Assembly: GCF_002260525.1 (NCBI RefSeq)
Contig: NZ_MRYI01000009.1
Location: 124,001-188,000 of the forward strand
Source of the DNA: Hahella sp. CCB-MM4
Lineage (GTDB): Bacteria > Pseudomonadota > Gammaproteobacteria > Pseudomonadales > Oleiphilaceae
Length of the DNA stretch: 64,000 nucleotides
Reading direction: 5' to 3'
Below are positions 16,829 to 25,092 of this stretch, piece by piece. A program made the translations under genes and the position numbers. Positions within the stretch are counted from its first letter, which is position 1. Each line of letters starts with the position of its first letter. Under the pieces are notes generated by a model. It was not told the origin of the DNA and did no database searches. It saw only the letters and a list, made by a program, of their open reading frames with translations.

Positions 16829-18733
16829 ATGAAAATTCTCCGGAGATTACCCATGCTGGAAAGGATGCAAAAATCCATCGTCTTCAGGATAGGCGTACTG
16901 ATGGTGGCTATGGTGACCGTGGCGATCGCGGCGATGTTAAGTTCTTACCTTATTGCAGATGAGGCTGATCGGGATGCGGAATCGGTCAATCTGTCCGGCT
17001 CTCTGCGCATGCAGAGCTACCGGGTATTGTCCACGCTGTTGGCCACGGAGGTGGATCCGGCCTACCGGGTGAAAGCCCAGGATCAGATCGACAAGCTGGA
17101 ATCCCGTCTGGACAACGCCATTCTGGTGACGGAAGCGGATAAACAGGAAGGGAAGGAACTCAATACTCTGTATTATGCCGTGAGCGAACGCTGGCGGGAT
17201 CAGATCAGGCCCAGACTGGAACGGTACCTGGCGGAGGAAGAAAGCATCTCTGCCAGGGAGTTGCAGGCGATGATTGACGGTTTTGTGGATGAAGTCGACA
17301 TGCTCGTCCAGGCCTATCAGGAAAGTGCGGAAAGCCGGGTGGCCAACCTTCGTATTGTTCAGCTGGTGGCGCTCTTCCTGACACTCGGACTGGTGGCACT
17401 GTCCCTGTTAATCCTGCATGAGCATGTTGAACTGCCGTTACGCATTCTCACCTATCGTGCGGAAAAGATCGGAGAAGGGGATTTCAGTGGTGAGGTCGAT
17501 TTAAAGAACCAGGATGAGCTGGGGATTCTCGCCGACACCATCAATCGCATGTCACAGCAGCTGAATCGCATGTATGACACTCTGGAAACCAAAGTCAGGG
17601 AAAAGACCCGGGCGTTGGAGTTAAGTGCCAATTCTCTCAACTTTCTTTATCAAATGGCTCGTGAAATCAACGAATCCACCCATGAGAAGATTGATTTCCA
17701 GGACTGGCTGATCGAGCTATCTAAAATCACTGGTATCACCCGTATTGAGTTGTGCCTGAAAACTCCGGAAGCGGTTATTCCCTACGAGCATGTTCGAGCT
17801 GACTACATGGCAGCCCTCCCACCCATTTGTGATCGTGAAGACTGTGAAAAATGCATGAGCGTGGGCTCAGACGATTGTTCACCTGATGGCGATCAATTAA
17901 AGGAAGTGCGTTTCGGACTGCTGAAAGAGGGCATCCAGTACGGCGTGATTGTCTGTACCCTGGCTCCTGGCCAGAATCTGGAATCCTGGCAGCAACAGCT
18001 GCTGCAATCCTTTGCAGATCAGGTGACTGTGGCACTGAGTCTGAAAAACCAGAGTGAGCAGGAGCGTCGCGAAGCGTTGATGAACGAGCGTAATGTGATC
18101 GCCCGTGAACTTCATGATTCTCTGGCCCAGTCTTTGTCTTATCTCAAGATCCAGGTTACCCGGCTGACCCGTGTGCTGGGACGGGAGGATATGGATCCGG
18201 AGGTGTTGGAGGAAATCACTGAGGAAATCAAAGAAGGGATTACGTCCGCCTATCGCCAGTTGCGGGAGTTGCTGACCACTTTCCGGCTGACGATTTCAGA
18301 AAAAGGGTTGCGGGCAGCGGTCGAACATACGGTGGAATCCATGCAGGAGCAGCATCCATCCATGAAGCTGACGTTGAAATACTCAGTAACGGATGTGCCC
18401 TTTACCCCGAATGAAGAAATTCACATGCTTCAACTTGTCCGTGAGGCGCTACAGAATGCCATGCGTCATTCCAAAGGTTCAGAGGTACAGGTCATCCTGA
18501 AAAGCGATCAACAGGGAACGGTTCTCGTACAGATTGATGATAACGGCGTAGGAATCCCCAATGATCCGGATAAACTTAACCACTATGGACTGGCGATCAT
18601 GCGTGAACGCAGCCGTAATCTGAAGGGGGACTTGAGTATTCACCGGCGCCCCGAAGGGGGAACACGCGTCCAGTTCCGCTTTCAGCCGGATTATTATGCG
18701 GAACGGAACCGGACGATTATGAGTCAGGTTTGA
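16829..18733 (+). CDS. narX: NarX-type nitrate/nitrite sensor histidine kinase
   Basis: A 634-residue membrane kinase. The first membrane helix is at about residues 19-43, followed by the periplasmic P-box region (SVNLSGSLRMQSYR, residues 52-65) that binds nitrate. The second helix is at about 174-196, then HAMP, a GAF-like segment with a cysteine cluster (CDREDCEKC), the HisKA_3 motif with the phospho-accepting His429 in ARELHDSLAQS, and the ATPase N and G boxes (LQNAMRHS, DDNGVGI). AGGA lies 9 bases before the ATG. The partner NarL is not adjacent but at 29857, beyond eleven unrelated genes. The gene ends 6 bases from the convergent tautomerase gene. Confidence 0.94.
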   Translation: MKILRRLPMLERMQKSIVFRIGVLMVAMVTVAIAAMLSSYLIADEADRDAESVNLSGSLRMQSYRVLSTLLATEVDPAYRVKAQDQIDKLESRLDNAILVTEADKQEGKELNTLYYAVSERWRDQIRPRLERYLAEEESISARELQAMIDGFVDEVDMLVQAYQESAESRVANLRIVQLVALFLTLGLVALSLLILHEHVELPLRILTYRAEKIGEGDFSGEVDLKNQDELGILADTINRMSQQLNRMYDTLETKVREKTRALELSANSLNFLYQMAREINESTHEKIDFQDWLIELSKITGITRIELCLKTPEAVIPYEHVRADYMAALPPICDREDCEKCMSVGSDDCSPDGDQLKEVRFGLLKEGIQYGVIVCTLAPGQNLESWQQQLLQSFADQVTVALSLKNQSEQERREALMNERNVIARELHDSLAQSLSYLKIQVTRLTRVLGREDMDPEVLEEITEEIKEGITSAYRQLRELLTTFRLTISEKGLRAAVEHTVESMQEQHPSMKLTLKYSVTDVPFTPNEEIHMLQLVREALQNAMRHSKGSEVQVILKSDQQGTVLVQIDDNGVGIPNDPDKLNHYGLAIMRERSRNLKGDLSIHRRPEGGTRVQFRFQPDYYAERNRTIMSQV

Positions 18734-18739
18734 TTCTGG

Positions 18740-19135
18740 TCATACCTCGATTTGATATCCGAGTTCGACGTCACAAGCCGCCTGACCGCCGCGAATTCCC
18801 CAGTTCTCGGCGGTAATTTCCCTTAGCATGATTTTGACGTGGTCATTGGGAATGCCAAAAGGTTCCAGGTTTTTAACTATAGCCTTGTAGAGATTTCTCT
18901 TGGCCTCCAGCGACCGCCCGGCGAAACAGTCGATGCTGATGTGGGTATAACATTCAGGTTTTTCTTTTCCTGATGGATATTGGAATCTGTGTGGTTTGTG
19001 GGAAATCAATCTGACGTTTCGGTCGTGGGGAAGGATCTTGAAATTTTCTCTCAAAGCGGAGTGCACCGCTTCCATCATTCCTTCCTCGATATCAGATGAA
19101 TATTCCTGCCGGGTTTCAATCAAGACGCTAGGCAT
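18740..19135 (-). CDS. Tautomerase-superfamily protein (4-OT/MSAD-like)
   Basis: A 131-residue member of the tautomerase superfamily. After removal of Met the N-terminal Pro (MPSVLIETRQ) is the expected catalytic base. The length of about 130 residues corresponds to the fused two-unit cis-CaaD/MSAD-like groups rather than the 62-residue 4-oxalocrotonate tautomerases. The C-terminal ENWGIRGGQAACDVELGY is typical of the group annotated only as tautomerase family. Substrate unknown. It converges on narX with a 6-base gap. Confidence 0.85.
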   Translation of the reverse strand: MPSVLIETRQEYSSDIEEGMMEAVHSALRENFKILPHDRNVRLISHKPHRFQYPSGKEKPECYTHISIDCFAGRSLEAKRNLYKAIVKNLEPFGIPNDHVKIMLREITAENWGIRGGQAACDVELGYQIEV

Positions 19136-19181
19136 GCATTAAATCCTTTTATATTTCAGTGGTGAAGACAGTACCAATATT

Positions 19182-19445
19182 TCAGGGAGCAATTCCCATA
19201 TCATCAAGGCGTAAGAGTATTTCGGTTTTTCTCTCACGGGCGACCTGTTGCCAGTGAACGTCTTCCTGCGCACCGATCATGGCATAAAGAGCATTCAGGC
19301 TTAAGTCTGGAACTTTGCCTTTAAGTTCCCGAAAAATTTCGTAGGGGTCTGCAGAAAGAAACTCTTCCACAGTGGTAATACCCGCGAGAGGAAGCATTTC
19401 TTCACTTCTTTGGCCGAAGCCTTTCAAATCTCGGAAGCGCATCAT
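19182..19445 (-). CDS. TfoX/Sxy C-terminal-domain protein
   Basis: An 87-residue stand-alone TfoX C-terminal domain (MMRFRDLKGFGQRSEEML, then LAGITTVEEFLSADPYEIFRELK and LNALYAMIGAQEDVHWQQV). The fold is helix-hairpin-helix-like. The start at 19445 has AAGGA 7 bases upstream; the frame opens at 19547, but the extra residues are low quality and run over a 15-bp tandem repeat. In Sxy/TfoX this domain accompanies a competence-regulating N-terminal domain that is absent here, so a competence role is unproven. Confidence 0.85.
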   Translation of the reverse strand: MMRFRDLKGFGQRSEEMLPLAGITTVEEFLSADPYEIFRELKGKVPDLSLNALYAMIGAQEDVHWQQVARERKTEILLRLDDMGIAP

Positions 19446-19475
19446 TTCATATCCTTTTGTCAACTTGGGAACTTT

Positions 19476-19505
19476 CCTGAAGTAAGCAATCCTGAAGTAA
19501 GCAAT
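19476..19505. repeat. Perfect 15-bp tandem duplication in the tfoX-like leader
   Basis: cctgaagtaagcaat occurs twice in direct succession, 30 bases upstream of the TfoX-like start and in the divergent region shared with the carbamoyltransferase gene. Confidence 0.95.
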
Positions 19506-19633
19506 AGAGCTGATCAGGATATTTGAATGCTTCCGCTTCAATGTCAAGCCTTCCAGCCTCGCCCTTAATTATGACAGCTGTGTATAATGCGTTGCCGAAA
19601 TCTTCTCACGTTAACCTCGGGATCATAATCAAG

Positions 19634-20680
19634 ATGAACTTTGCTGGCTCTTCCATTTTATCCGTCGATCAATTCAGTCTGGATGCCATAGATACCATTT
19701 TCCAAGTCGCCGACCTCTTGGAGCCTGTGGCCAGGCGCAGGAAAGTGACTCGTGTGCTTGAGGGAGCCGTGTTGGGTAATCTTTTCTTTGAAGCCAGTAC
19801 GCGGACCAGATTGAGCTTTGCTTCGGCTTTCGAAAGACTTGGAGGAAGCGTTTCCGATACCACCGGGTTCACCTTTTCCTCCATTAGCAAAGGGGAATCT
19901 CTGTATGACACCAGCCGCGTTATCAGTGGCTATGTGGATACCATCGTGATTCGACATCCTGAGGAAGGCTCTGTTAGGGAGTTCTCTGAGGCGACCAATA
20001 TCCCTGTTATCAACGCCGGCGACGGCATTGGAGAACACCCCACGCAGGCGCTGTTGGATCTTTATACCATTAACGGTGAATTCAAAAGGCTTTCAAAATC
20101 GATCAATGGCTCTTCTATCCTGGTCTTCGGCGACCTTAAGAACGGAAGAACCGTGCACTCTCTGGTCAAGATTTTGGCGTTGTATCAAAACATCCGATTC
20201 GTGTTTGTCTCTCCCATGGGGCTCAGTCTGCCGGAGAGCCTGCTTGAGCATATAGCCAGCCGGGGCCACCACTACGAAGTCCACAATAGTCTGGGTCCCC
20301 ATATTAAAAACATTGACGTTGTATATGCGACTCGTATTCAGCGGGAGCGCATGTTGGATGGTGAACTGACGGAAGGCTATTCTGAAAACTTTAGGATCAA
20401 TGCCGCCCTGGTGAACTCTCTGTTTGATAAGAACACGGTGATATTGCATCCGCTCCCCCGTGATTCCAGGGAAGGCGCTTTTGATTTGAGTGATGACCTG
20501 AACGCGGACGAACGCCTGGCTATTTTCCGGCAAACGGATAATGGCGTTCAGATAAGAATGGCACTGTTTGCTCTGGTGCTGGGGGTAGAGAACCAGATCG
20601 AAAGCTCCCTGAGGGATAGTAACTGGTTCAGGCCGCAATATATTGGCAAGCAGGATGCGAAATTCACAAAGTTGAAGTAA
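19634..20680 (+). CDS. Aspartate carbamoyltransferase (PyrB-type)
   Basis: A 348-residue transcarbamylase that would condense carbamoyl phosphate with aspartate in pyrimidine synthesis. The carbamoyl-phosphate motif FEASTRTRLSF, the segment MRHP-like IVIRHPEEGSVREF, the HPTQALLDLYTI motif and the aspartate-loop LHPLPRDSREG are all intact. The ATG at 19634 is preferred over the frame opening at 19523 because homology starts there, although its ribosome-binding site is weak. There is no PyrI or dihydroorotase neighbour, so this may be a second copy. Its last codons are the first unit of a 14-bp tandem repeat. Confidence 0.9.
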   Translation: MNFAGSSILSVDQFSLDAIDTIFQVADLLEPVARRRKVTRVLEGAVLGNLFFEASTRTRLSFASAFERLGGSVSDTTGFTFSSISKGESLYDTSRVISGYVDTIVIRHPEEGSVREFSEATNIPVINAGDGIGEHPTQALLDLYTINGEFKRLSKSINGSSILVFGDLKNGRTVHSLVKILALYQNIRFVFVSPMGLSLPESLLEHIASRGHHYEVHNSLGPHIKNIDVVYATRIQRERMLDGELTEGYSENFRINAALVNSLFDKNTVILHPLPRDSREGAFDLSDDLNADERLAIFRQTDNGVQIRMALFALVLGVENQIESSLRDSNWFRPQYIGKQDAKFTKLK

Positions 20681-20736
20681 CAAAGTCAAAGTAGCAATGT
20701 TGCAATAACAAAGGTGAAGTAAGAAGAGACCAATAA
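20667..20736. repeat. 14-bp tandem repeat across the pyrB-like stop and VOC leader
   Basis: Exact 14-base periodicity: caaagttgaagtaa, caaagtcaaagtag, caatgttgcaataa, caaaggtgaagtaa and a diverged fifth unit. The first unit encodes the last codons and TAA stop of the carbamoyltransferase, and the array ends 2 bases before the VOC start codon. Confidence 0.85.
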
Positions 20737-20738
20737 AG

Positions 20739-21269
20739 ATGAAGTTCCCCAATATGCTGCTTAGCCATTTTGAGTTATATGTTCAGAATATAACTCAAAT
20801 GGAAAGCTTCTACCGTGATGTTCTCGGATTCGTCGTGACAGATCGCGGTGCAGGCAGTGAAGGCATGGTGTTTCTCAGCAGAAGCCCGGAGGAACATCAT
20901 CAGTTGGTATTGAATCCACGTCCAGACTTCCGAACTCAGGCTAGCCCGTTAGATCACATATCATTTCGTGTCGCGGAGCTTTCAGATTTGCGTCAGTTCT
21001 ATCGGGCGCTCTCAGAGGCCGGCATCGACTTTGATGCGGTCTCCCACGGGACTACGTGGTCATTGTATTTCCGTGATCCGGAGAACAATCGCCTGGAAAT
21101 ATTCACCGATACCCCCTGGTATGTCCATCAGCCCTGTAAATTCAAAGTTGATTTATCGTTGTCTGATGAAGAGCTCTATGCACACACTGAAGCTGAAATT
21201 AAGGACATGCCGGGATTCAGTGCTGCCAGCAACTGGCGGAAGGATCACACCTCCAAAATGGATACATGA
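20739..21269 (+). CDS. VOC-superfamily (glyoxalase/extradiol dioxygenase-like) protein
   Basis: A 176-residue vicinal-oxygen-chelate protein. Two beta-alpha-beta-beta-beta modules are visible: LLSHFELYVQNITQMESFYR with the metal-ligand His near residue 10, and LDHISFRVAELSDLRQFYR with a second His, ending in NNRLEIFTDTPWYV with the ligand Glu. This arrangement fits catechol-2,3-dioxygenase-like or related metalloenzymes; the substrate is unknown. The last 25 bases overlap the convergent GNAT gene. Confidence 0.88.
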   Translation: MKFPNMLLSHFELYVQNITQMESFYRDVLGFVVTDRGAGSEGMVFLSRSPEEHHQLVLNPRPDFRTQASPLDHISFRVAELSDLRQFYRALSEAGIDFDAVSHGTTWSLYFRDPENNRLEIFTDTPWYVHQPCKFKVDLSLSDEELYAHTEAEIKDMPGFSAASNWRKDHTSKMDT

Positions 21270-21817
21270 TCCTTGTCTGAGTCATCGGTGTGATTTATCG
21301 CGAATGTCATATATGTCACGGTAAACGGTAGATGAGGAAAGCGCTTGGTTTCACCGAGTGTGAAGCCAAGTCGGGCGTACCAATCTTGCAGTTCCAGGTG
21401 CTCTCCGATGACGCCGATACTGATGGTTTCGATGGCGGTAAGCCGCGCGATTTCCATGATGTACCTGACTAGGTGTGCACCGGCTCCCTGGCGACGATAC
21501 TCCGGCAACACTGATAACCGGTTCAGGTAAGCCAACCCCGGCCGGGGATTTTCATAAGCCACACAGGCGATGGGTTGTTTTTCCTCTTCAAGGATGAAAT
21601 AGCGCTCACCCCGAACGAAGTCAGCTTTAACCCATTCCTTCGTACAAAACGACGGGTGCTTCGGGCAATTCTCTGCATTCAATCCAAATCTGACAGCGAC
21701 ATCCTTATTGGATTCACTGATTAACCTGGCAAGCGTGGATAGATCCTCTGAGGTGGCTTCTCTGATGTGCATGTTTTCGTGTTGGCCTGCGAATTTCTGA
21801 GTTAGTTGATACAACAT
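21245..21817 (-). CDS. GNAT-family N-acetyltransferase
   Basis: A 190-residue acetyltransferase. It shows MHIREATSEDLSTLARLI at the start of the fold, the strand LAYLNRLSVLPEYRRQGAG carrying the acetyl-CoA-binding R-R-x-G-A-G motif, and LQDWYARLGFTLGET near the end. An alternative start at 21772 would remove 15 residues and fits the family better, but AGG precedes the upstream ATG and the choice is open. Substrate unknown. The 3' end overlaps the VOC gene by 25 bases on the opposite strand. Confidence 0.88.
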   Translation of the reverse strand: MLYQLTQKFAGQHENMHIREATSEDLSTLARLISESNKDVAVRFGLNAENCPKHPSFCTKEWVKADFVRGERYFILEEEKQPIACVAYENPRPGLAYLNRLSVLPEYRRQGAGAHLVRYIMEIARLTAIETISIGVIGEHLELQDWYARLGFTLGETKRFPHLPFTVTYMTFAINHTDDSDKDHVSILEV

Positions 21818-22040
21818 ACACCTGATAGATCAGACACGAAAATGTGTAACTTCCCTTAGGTTTAGAGCCTGCTAACTCTATTCCATGGATCAGCTCAAAT
21901 GTAATGAGGCTGATCCTGCCTTATTTTGTCGTCTTTTGTTCGCAGTTTGTCGTCCAAAAAAATGCCTTATCCCATACAGTGATTCTTGCTCAGTATGTGA
22001 GCAAATCTCAACGAAACAACAATAAACAGGGATAGCTGAG

Positions 22041-22105
22041 AACGACCGACAGGTCCGGGTCAGAAGGAACGACCAGGAGAGCCTGGCAAAGGCATCACTC
22101 TATGA
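22041..22105 (+). other. Possible structured RNA leader of the aerolysin-like gene
   Basis: The 100 bases before the toxin gene are GC-rich and purine-patterned unlike the AT-rich surroundings. CCAGG-AGAG-CCTGG (22073-22086) is a perfect 5-bp hairpin, followed by AAAGGCATCA, and GACC/GGTC pairing is possible in 22050-22065. It looks like a conserved structured 5' leader or cis-regulatory RNA, but I cannot match it to a named riboswitch class. Confidence 0.35.
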
Positions 22106-22129
22106 GACGAATCAAAAAAGGATAAAAAT

Positions 22130-23350
22130 ATGAAAAGACTAGCGATCATTCTGTTCCTGGTCCTTGGAACACAGCAGGCATTTGCTTCCAACCTGTTGGA
22201 TTACTACTTCGATATAAACTACCGATCCGACATTGTCTACGGAAAAACGGACAACGGCAGTGATTTCGATATGTGCGACAGTTATAAAAATACTCGAAAG
22301 CCAGGAGATAAGATTACCGCCATCACTACCTATAACGGGGATGAACGTATCAAGGGAATAAAAATAGAGTATTTATATGCGCCCGCAGAAACAGTGGGCT
22401 CTACTGGCGGCAACGGTTATCGAAAGGTATTGGGAAATACCGAGTATATTCAAAAGTTCCGCTTCTACAAAAAACGTGCAGGCAATATATCGCGCATATT
22501 GCTGACTCTGAAAGACATGTCAGACAACTCTACCCGTCAGATCTATTTCGGAGATGGTAACGGATGGTATAAATGGTACGAAAATACCATTGGCTACTCC
22601 TTCCGCTCGTTAGTTGGATTTGCAGGAACCGCCAGTTCAGACAAAATCTGGAGCATCTATCCCTGTGCCGGTAATCGCCTGGACCTGGTCGAGACCGGTG
22701 TACAAATTCACTGGGATCAGATTGCGGAAAACCGGGATGAACAAAAGGTCTTTTTTGGTGAAAGAATTTTGGAAAACAACTCGACTCTGGAGCAGTCTGA
22801 TGGCACTGAAGTCTGGTACGTCAATGGTTCCAGAGAGTCTGATACCTGGACAGATACCCTAGGTGTTTCGGTAACGGCGGGGGTCAGCCTGACTGAAGGG
22901 TTCAAGGTAGGTGTGCCTGCCACTCTGGAGAACAGTGGATCAATTACCTACAGTTTTTCTGAAACCTTCAGCGCATCCACCACTGTCGGCTATACAGAGG
23001 AGGTGAATAACCAGACCACGATAAGAGAAACGATGGGCGCAGATGTGCCGGCTCATACGGTGATGATTGCCAGGATAAGTGTGAACTTTAATCAGGTAGA
23101 TGTGCCATATACCTCTACGGTCTATAACCCCCATGATGGCAAAGAGTTCAAGTTTAAAGGGATTATAAAGGGTTCAGACTACAGCAATGCCCGAAAAAGA
23201 TGGGATGAAGTCGGGAATGTGTATGGTGATCGATATGAGATATACAGAAGCTACGCCTGGGTGATTGATTACTACCATCTGGAAAACGCATCACTAATTG
23301 ACGATCCCGCATGGATGGATCCTATGATGGTGGTTGATTCGCCACTCTGA
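22130..23350 (+). CDS. Secreted aerolysin-like pore-forming protein with jacalin-like N-terminal domain
   Basis: A 406-residue protein with a signal peptide of 19 residues ending in AFA. Residues about 45-185 resemble a jacalin-type beta-prism lectin (KITAITTYNGDERIKGIKIEY, then a GNGWYKWYENTIGYSF loop and LVGFAGTASSDKIWSIYPC). From about 195 to 375 the pattern is aerolysin/ETX-MTX2: ESDTWTDTLGVSVTAGVSL, alternating Ser/Thr strands GSITYSFSETFSASTTVGYT as the prepore/insertion segment, then ADVPAHTVMIARISV and VDVPYTSTVY. The same lectin-plus-aerolysin order is known from fish Dln1/Aep1 natterin-like proteins. It probably binds glycans and forms pores in membranes. The next gene encodes a secreted phospholipase-like protein. 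Confidence 0.8.
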   Translation: MKRLAIILFLVLGTQQAFASNLLDYYFDINYRSDIVYGKTDNGSDFDMCDSYKNTRKPGDKITAITTYNGDERIKGIKIEYLYAPAETVGSTGGNGYRKVLGNTEYIQKFRFYKKRAGNISRILLTLKDMSDNSTRQIYFGDGNGWYKWYENTIGYSFRSLVGFAGTASSDKIWSIYPCAGNRLDLVETGVQIHWDQIAENRDEQKVFFGERILENNSTLEQSDGTEVWYVNGSRESDTWTDTLGVSVTAGVSLTEGFKVGVPATLENSGSITYSFSETFSASTTVGYTEEVNNQTTIRETMGADVPAHTVMIARISVNFNQVDVPYTSTVYNPHDGKEFKFKGIIKGSDYSNARKRWDEVGNVYGDRYEIYRSYAWVIDYYHLENASLIDDPAWMDPMMVVDSPL

Positions 23351-23376
23351 CCGCTACTTACAGGAAAATGAAATAG

Positions 23377-23410
23377 ACAGATTGAGCTGCACTTGAAGAG
23401 CTCAGTCTGT
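23377..23410. other. Hairpin between the pore-forming protein and PI-PLC genes
   Basis: ACAGATTGAGCT and AGCTCAGTCTGT form a 12-bp stem with one mismatch around a 10-base loop, 26 bases after the toxin stop. There is no T-run after it, so it may stabilise the toxin mRNA or attenuate rather than end transcription. Confidence 0.5.
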
Positions 23411-23489
23411 CATCTGTAATCAAAAGGATGCTGTAGACTTACGTAGTCTTATTCTTAATAAAAACAATGAAATATGAGACATAATCGAT

Positions 23490-24773
23490 ATGCAATCATT
23501 AATAAAAAACATTTTGTTGTGCACACCACTCTTACTTTCCCAGCTGGCAATTGCTGAAACATCAGATGAATGGGCACTGCGTGCGCTGAGGATTCAAAAT
23601 AACATTGATCATCAAGTACCTTTGGCACGCACCACTTGGGTGGGCACACATAACTCCTTTGCCAACGCAGACGATGACAACTTTTCCTTCGGTGTTAATC
23701 AGGGAATGTCTCTGCGAAAGCAACTTGACGAGGGCGTTAGGGAGCTTGTCCTGGATCTGCACAAGGCCAGCAGTGAAATCCGTATGTGTCATAACAATAC
23801 TGGATTTGGCGGCTGTATAAAGAATTTCACTGGCTGGCGCCGTTTTACCGCTGGGCTCAAGGATATCCGGGACTGGGTTAATGCCGGGAACAGTAACCAG
23901 GTTGTGATGATCAAGCTGGAGTTGGCCGGTTCCGCAAAGGACAGCCTGAACAAAGTCTATAAAGCCATTGATGAAAGTGGTCTCATTTCCATGGTGTTCC
24001 GACCGGATGAACAGACCTATCAGGGCAATGGCGGCAGCGACAATTGTACGCTCCTGAATACTGAGAATCTGAGTAAGGCCCAGATTCTCAGTGCCGGGAA
24101 GAATGTGCTATTCGTGACTTATGGTTGTACTGACAATACAGGCTTCAATGGCCGGGTATTTAATGCCGATAAGACTATGAAGGACTACAACTCTGTCAGT
24201 GACATCGAAGCGTTGGATGAAACCTATCAGTTCACCAAGATGAGCCGGGTGAAAGATGGGGTGATCAAAGGTGGCGATGGTGCCAAGCTCAAACCCAGTA
24301 CCGTGGGTAGCTATCTTGATGCGGGATTAAATGTTTTTGAGCTTTATGGATTCGCTGCAGAAGGCAGTGGATGGAAAGTCGACGGCGAGTATCCGGTAAG
24401 CCATAGAGATATGGTGTGGTCATGGGACTCCACTGGATTTGAGCCAAACGGCAGTGGGAGTTGTGCAGTGATTTCTGCAGAGAGTGATCGTATCAGGGAC
24501 CATTCTTGCACAGAGTTGTTTTATGCCGCATGTCATAAAGACGGTACTGGTATTGGAACCTGGAAAATGACCTCGCAACCAGTAAGTTTTGGTGATGCGG
24601 CCAATCAATGTTTGCTGGACTACGGTAATGAGTTTGATTTTTCCTCCCCCCATTCGAAGCTCGAACTAAATCTAGTGATTGATACCAGAGAAAGCGTCAG
24701 CCTCGGGGATCAGGACGTTTGGATCGACTACCAAAATACCAACGGGCAATGGGTAACTGATTCCGGTAACTAA
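23490..24773 (+). CDS. Secreted PI-PLC-X-like phosphodiesterase with C-type-lectin-like C-terminal halves
   Basis: A 427-residue protein with a signal peptide (about 22 residues, ending IAE). Residues 45-330 resemble the PI-PLC X TIM barrel: His54 in WVGTHNSFAN and His91 in LVLDLHKAS occupy the positions of the two catalytic histidines, and MIKLEL and VFELYGF look like barrel strands. Residues 330-427 look like the second half of a C-type-lectin domain (SGSCAVISAESDRIRDHSC, YAACHKDG) followed by the first half of another (SFGDAANQCLLDYG, DVWIDYQNTNGQWV), as if cut. It may cleave phosphoinositides or GPI anchors. A strong terminator follows. Confidence 0.8.
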   Translation: MQSLIKNILLCTPLLLSQLAIAETSDEWALRALRIQNNIDHQVPLARTTWVGTHNSFANADDDNFSFGVNQGMSLRKQLDEGVRELVLDLHKASSEIRMCHNNTGFGGCIKNFTGWRRFTAGLKDIRDWVNAGNSNQVVMIKLELAGSAKDSLNKVYKAIDESGLISMVFRPDEQTYQGNGGSDNCTLLNTENLSKAQILSAGKNVLFVTYGCTDNTGFNGRVFNADKTMKDYNSVSDIEALDETYQFTKMSRVKDGVIKGGDGAKLKPSTVGSYLDAGLNVFELYGFAAEGSGWKVDGEYPVSHRDMVWSWDSTGFEPNGSGSCAVISAESDRIRDHSCTELFYAACHKDGTGIGTWKMTSQPVSFGDAANQCLLDYGNEFDFSSPHSKLELNLVIDTRESVSLGDQDVWIDYQNTNGQWVTDSGN

Positions 24774-24800
24774 TATACTCGCTTCGCACTTTTTACCTGA

Positions 24801-24831
24801 ACGGAGCCATCTATCGATGGCTCCGTTTTTT
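24801..24831 (+). terminator. Rho-independent terminator after the PI-PLC-like gene
   Basis: acggagccatc and gatggctccgt form a perfect 11-bp stem with a 4-base loop followed by a run of six T. The rest of the gap up to 25092 is AT-rich and shows no gene. Confidence 0.93.
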
Positions 24832-25092
24832 GTGGTTTCTGCCACAGATGAAATATCGTGGTACCTTATTTTCTTGCTTCTTAAGATTTTCTTATTCTGA
24901 TTCGCTATAGGGTGTAAGAAGTATTACCAATAGTGAAATTCCTTAAAGTCACCCTCGCTGGAAACACTAAAATTAGTCTGTTTTTTGCTCAGTGGCAGAT
25001 GCTCTGACGTTGAAAACATACGACTAATAAAAATAAATCTGCTGCAGAGAGCAATCTCTGAAAGCGGCATTACAGTGGCGAGGTAAGCACGG

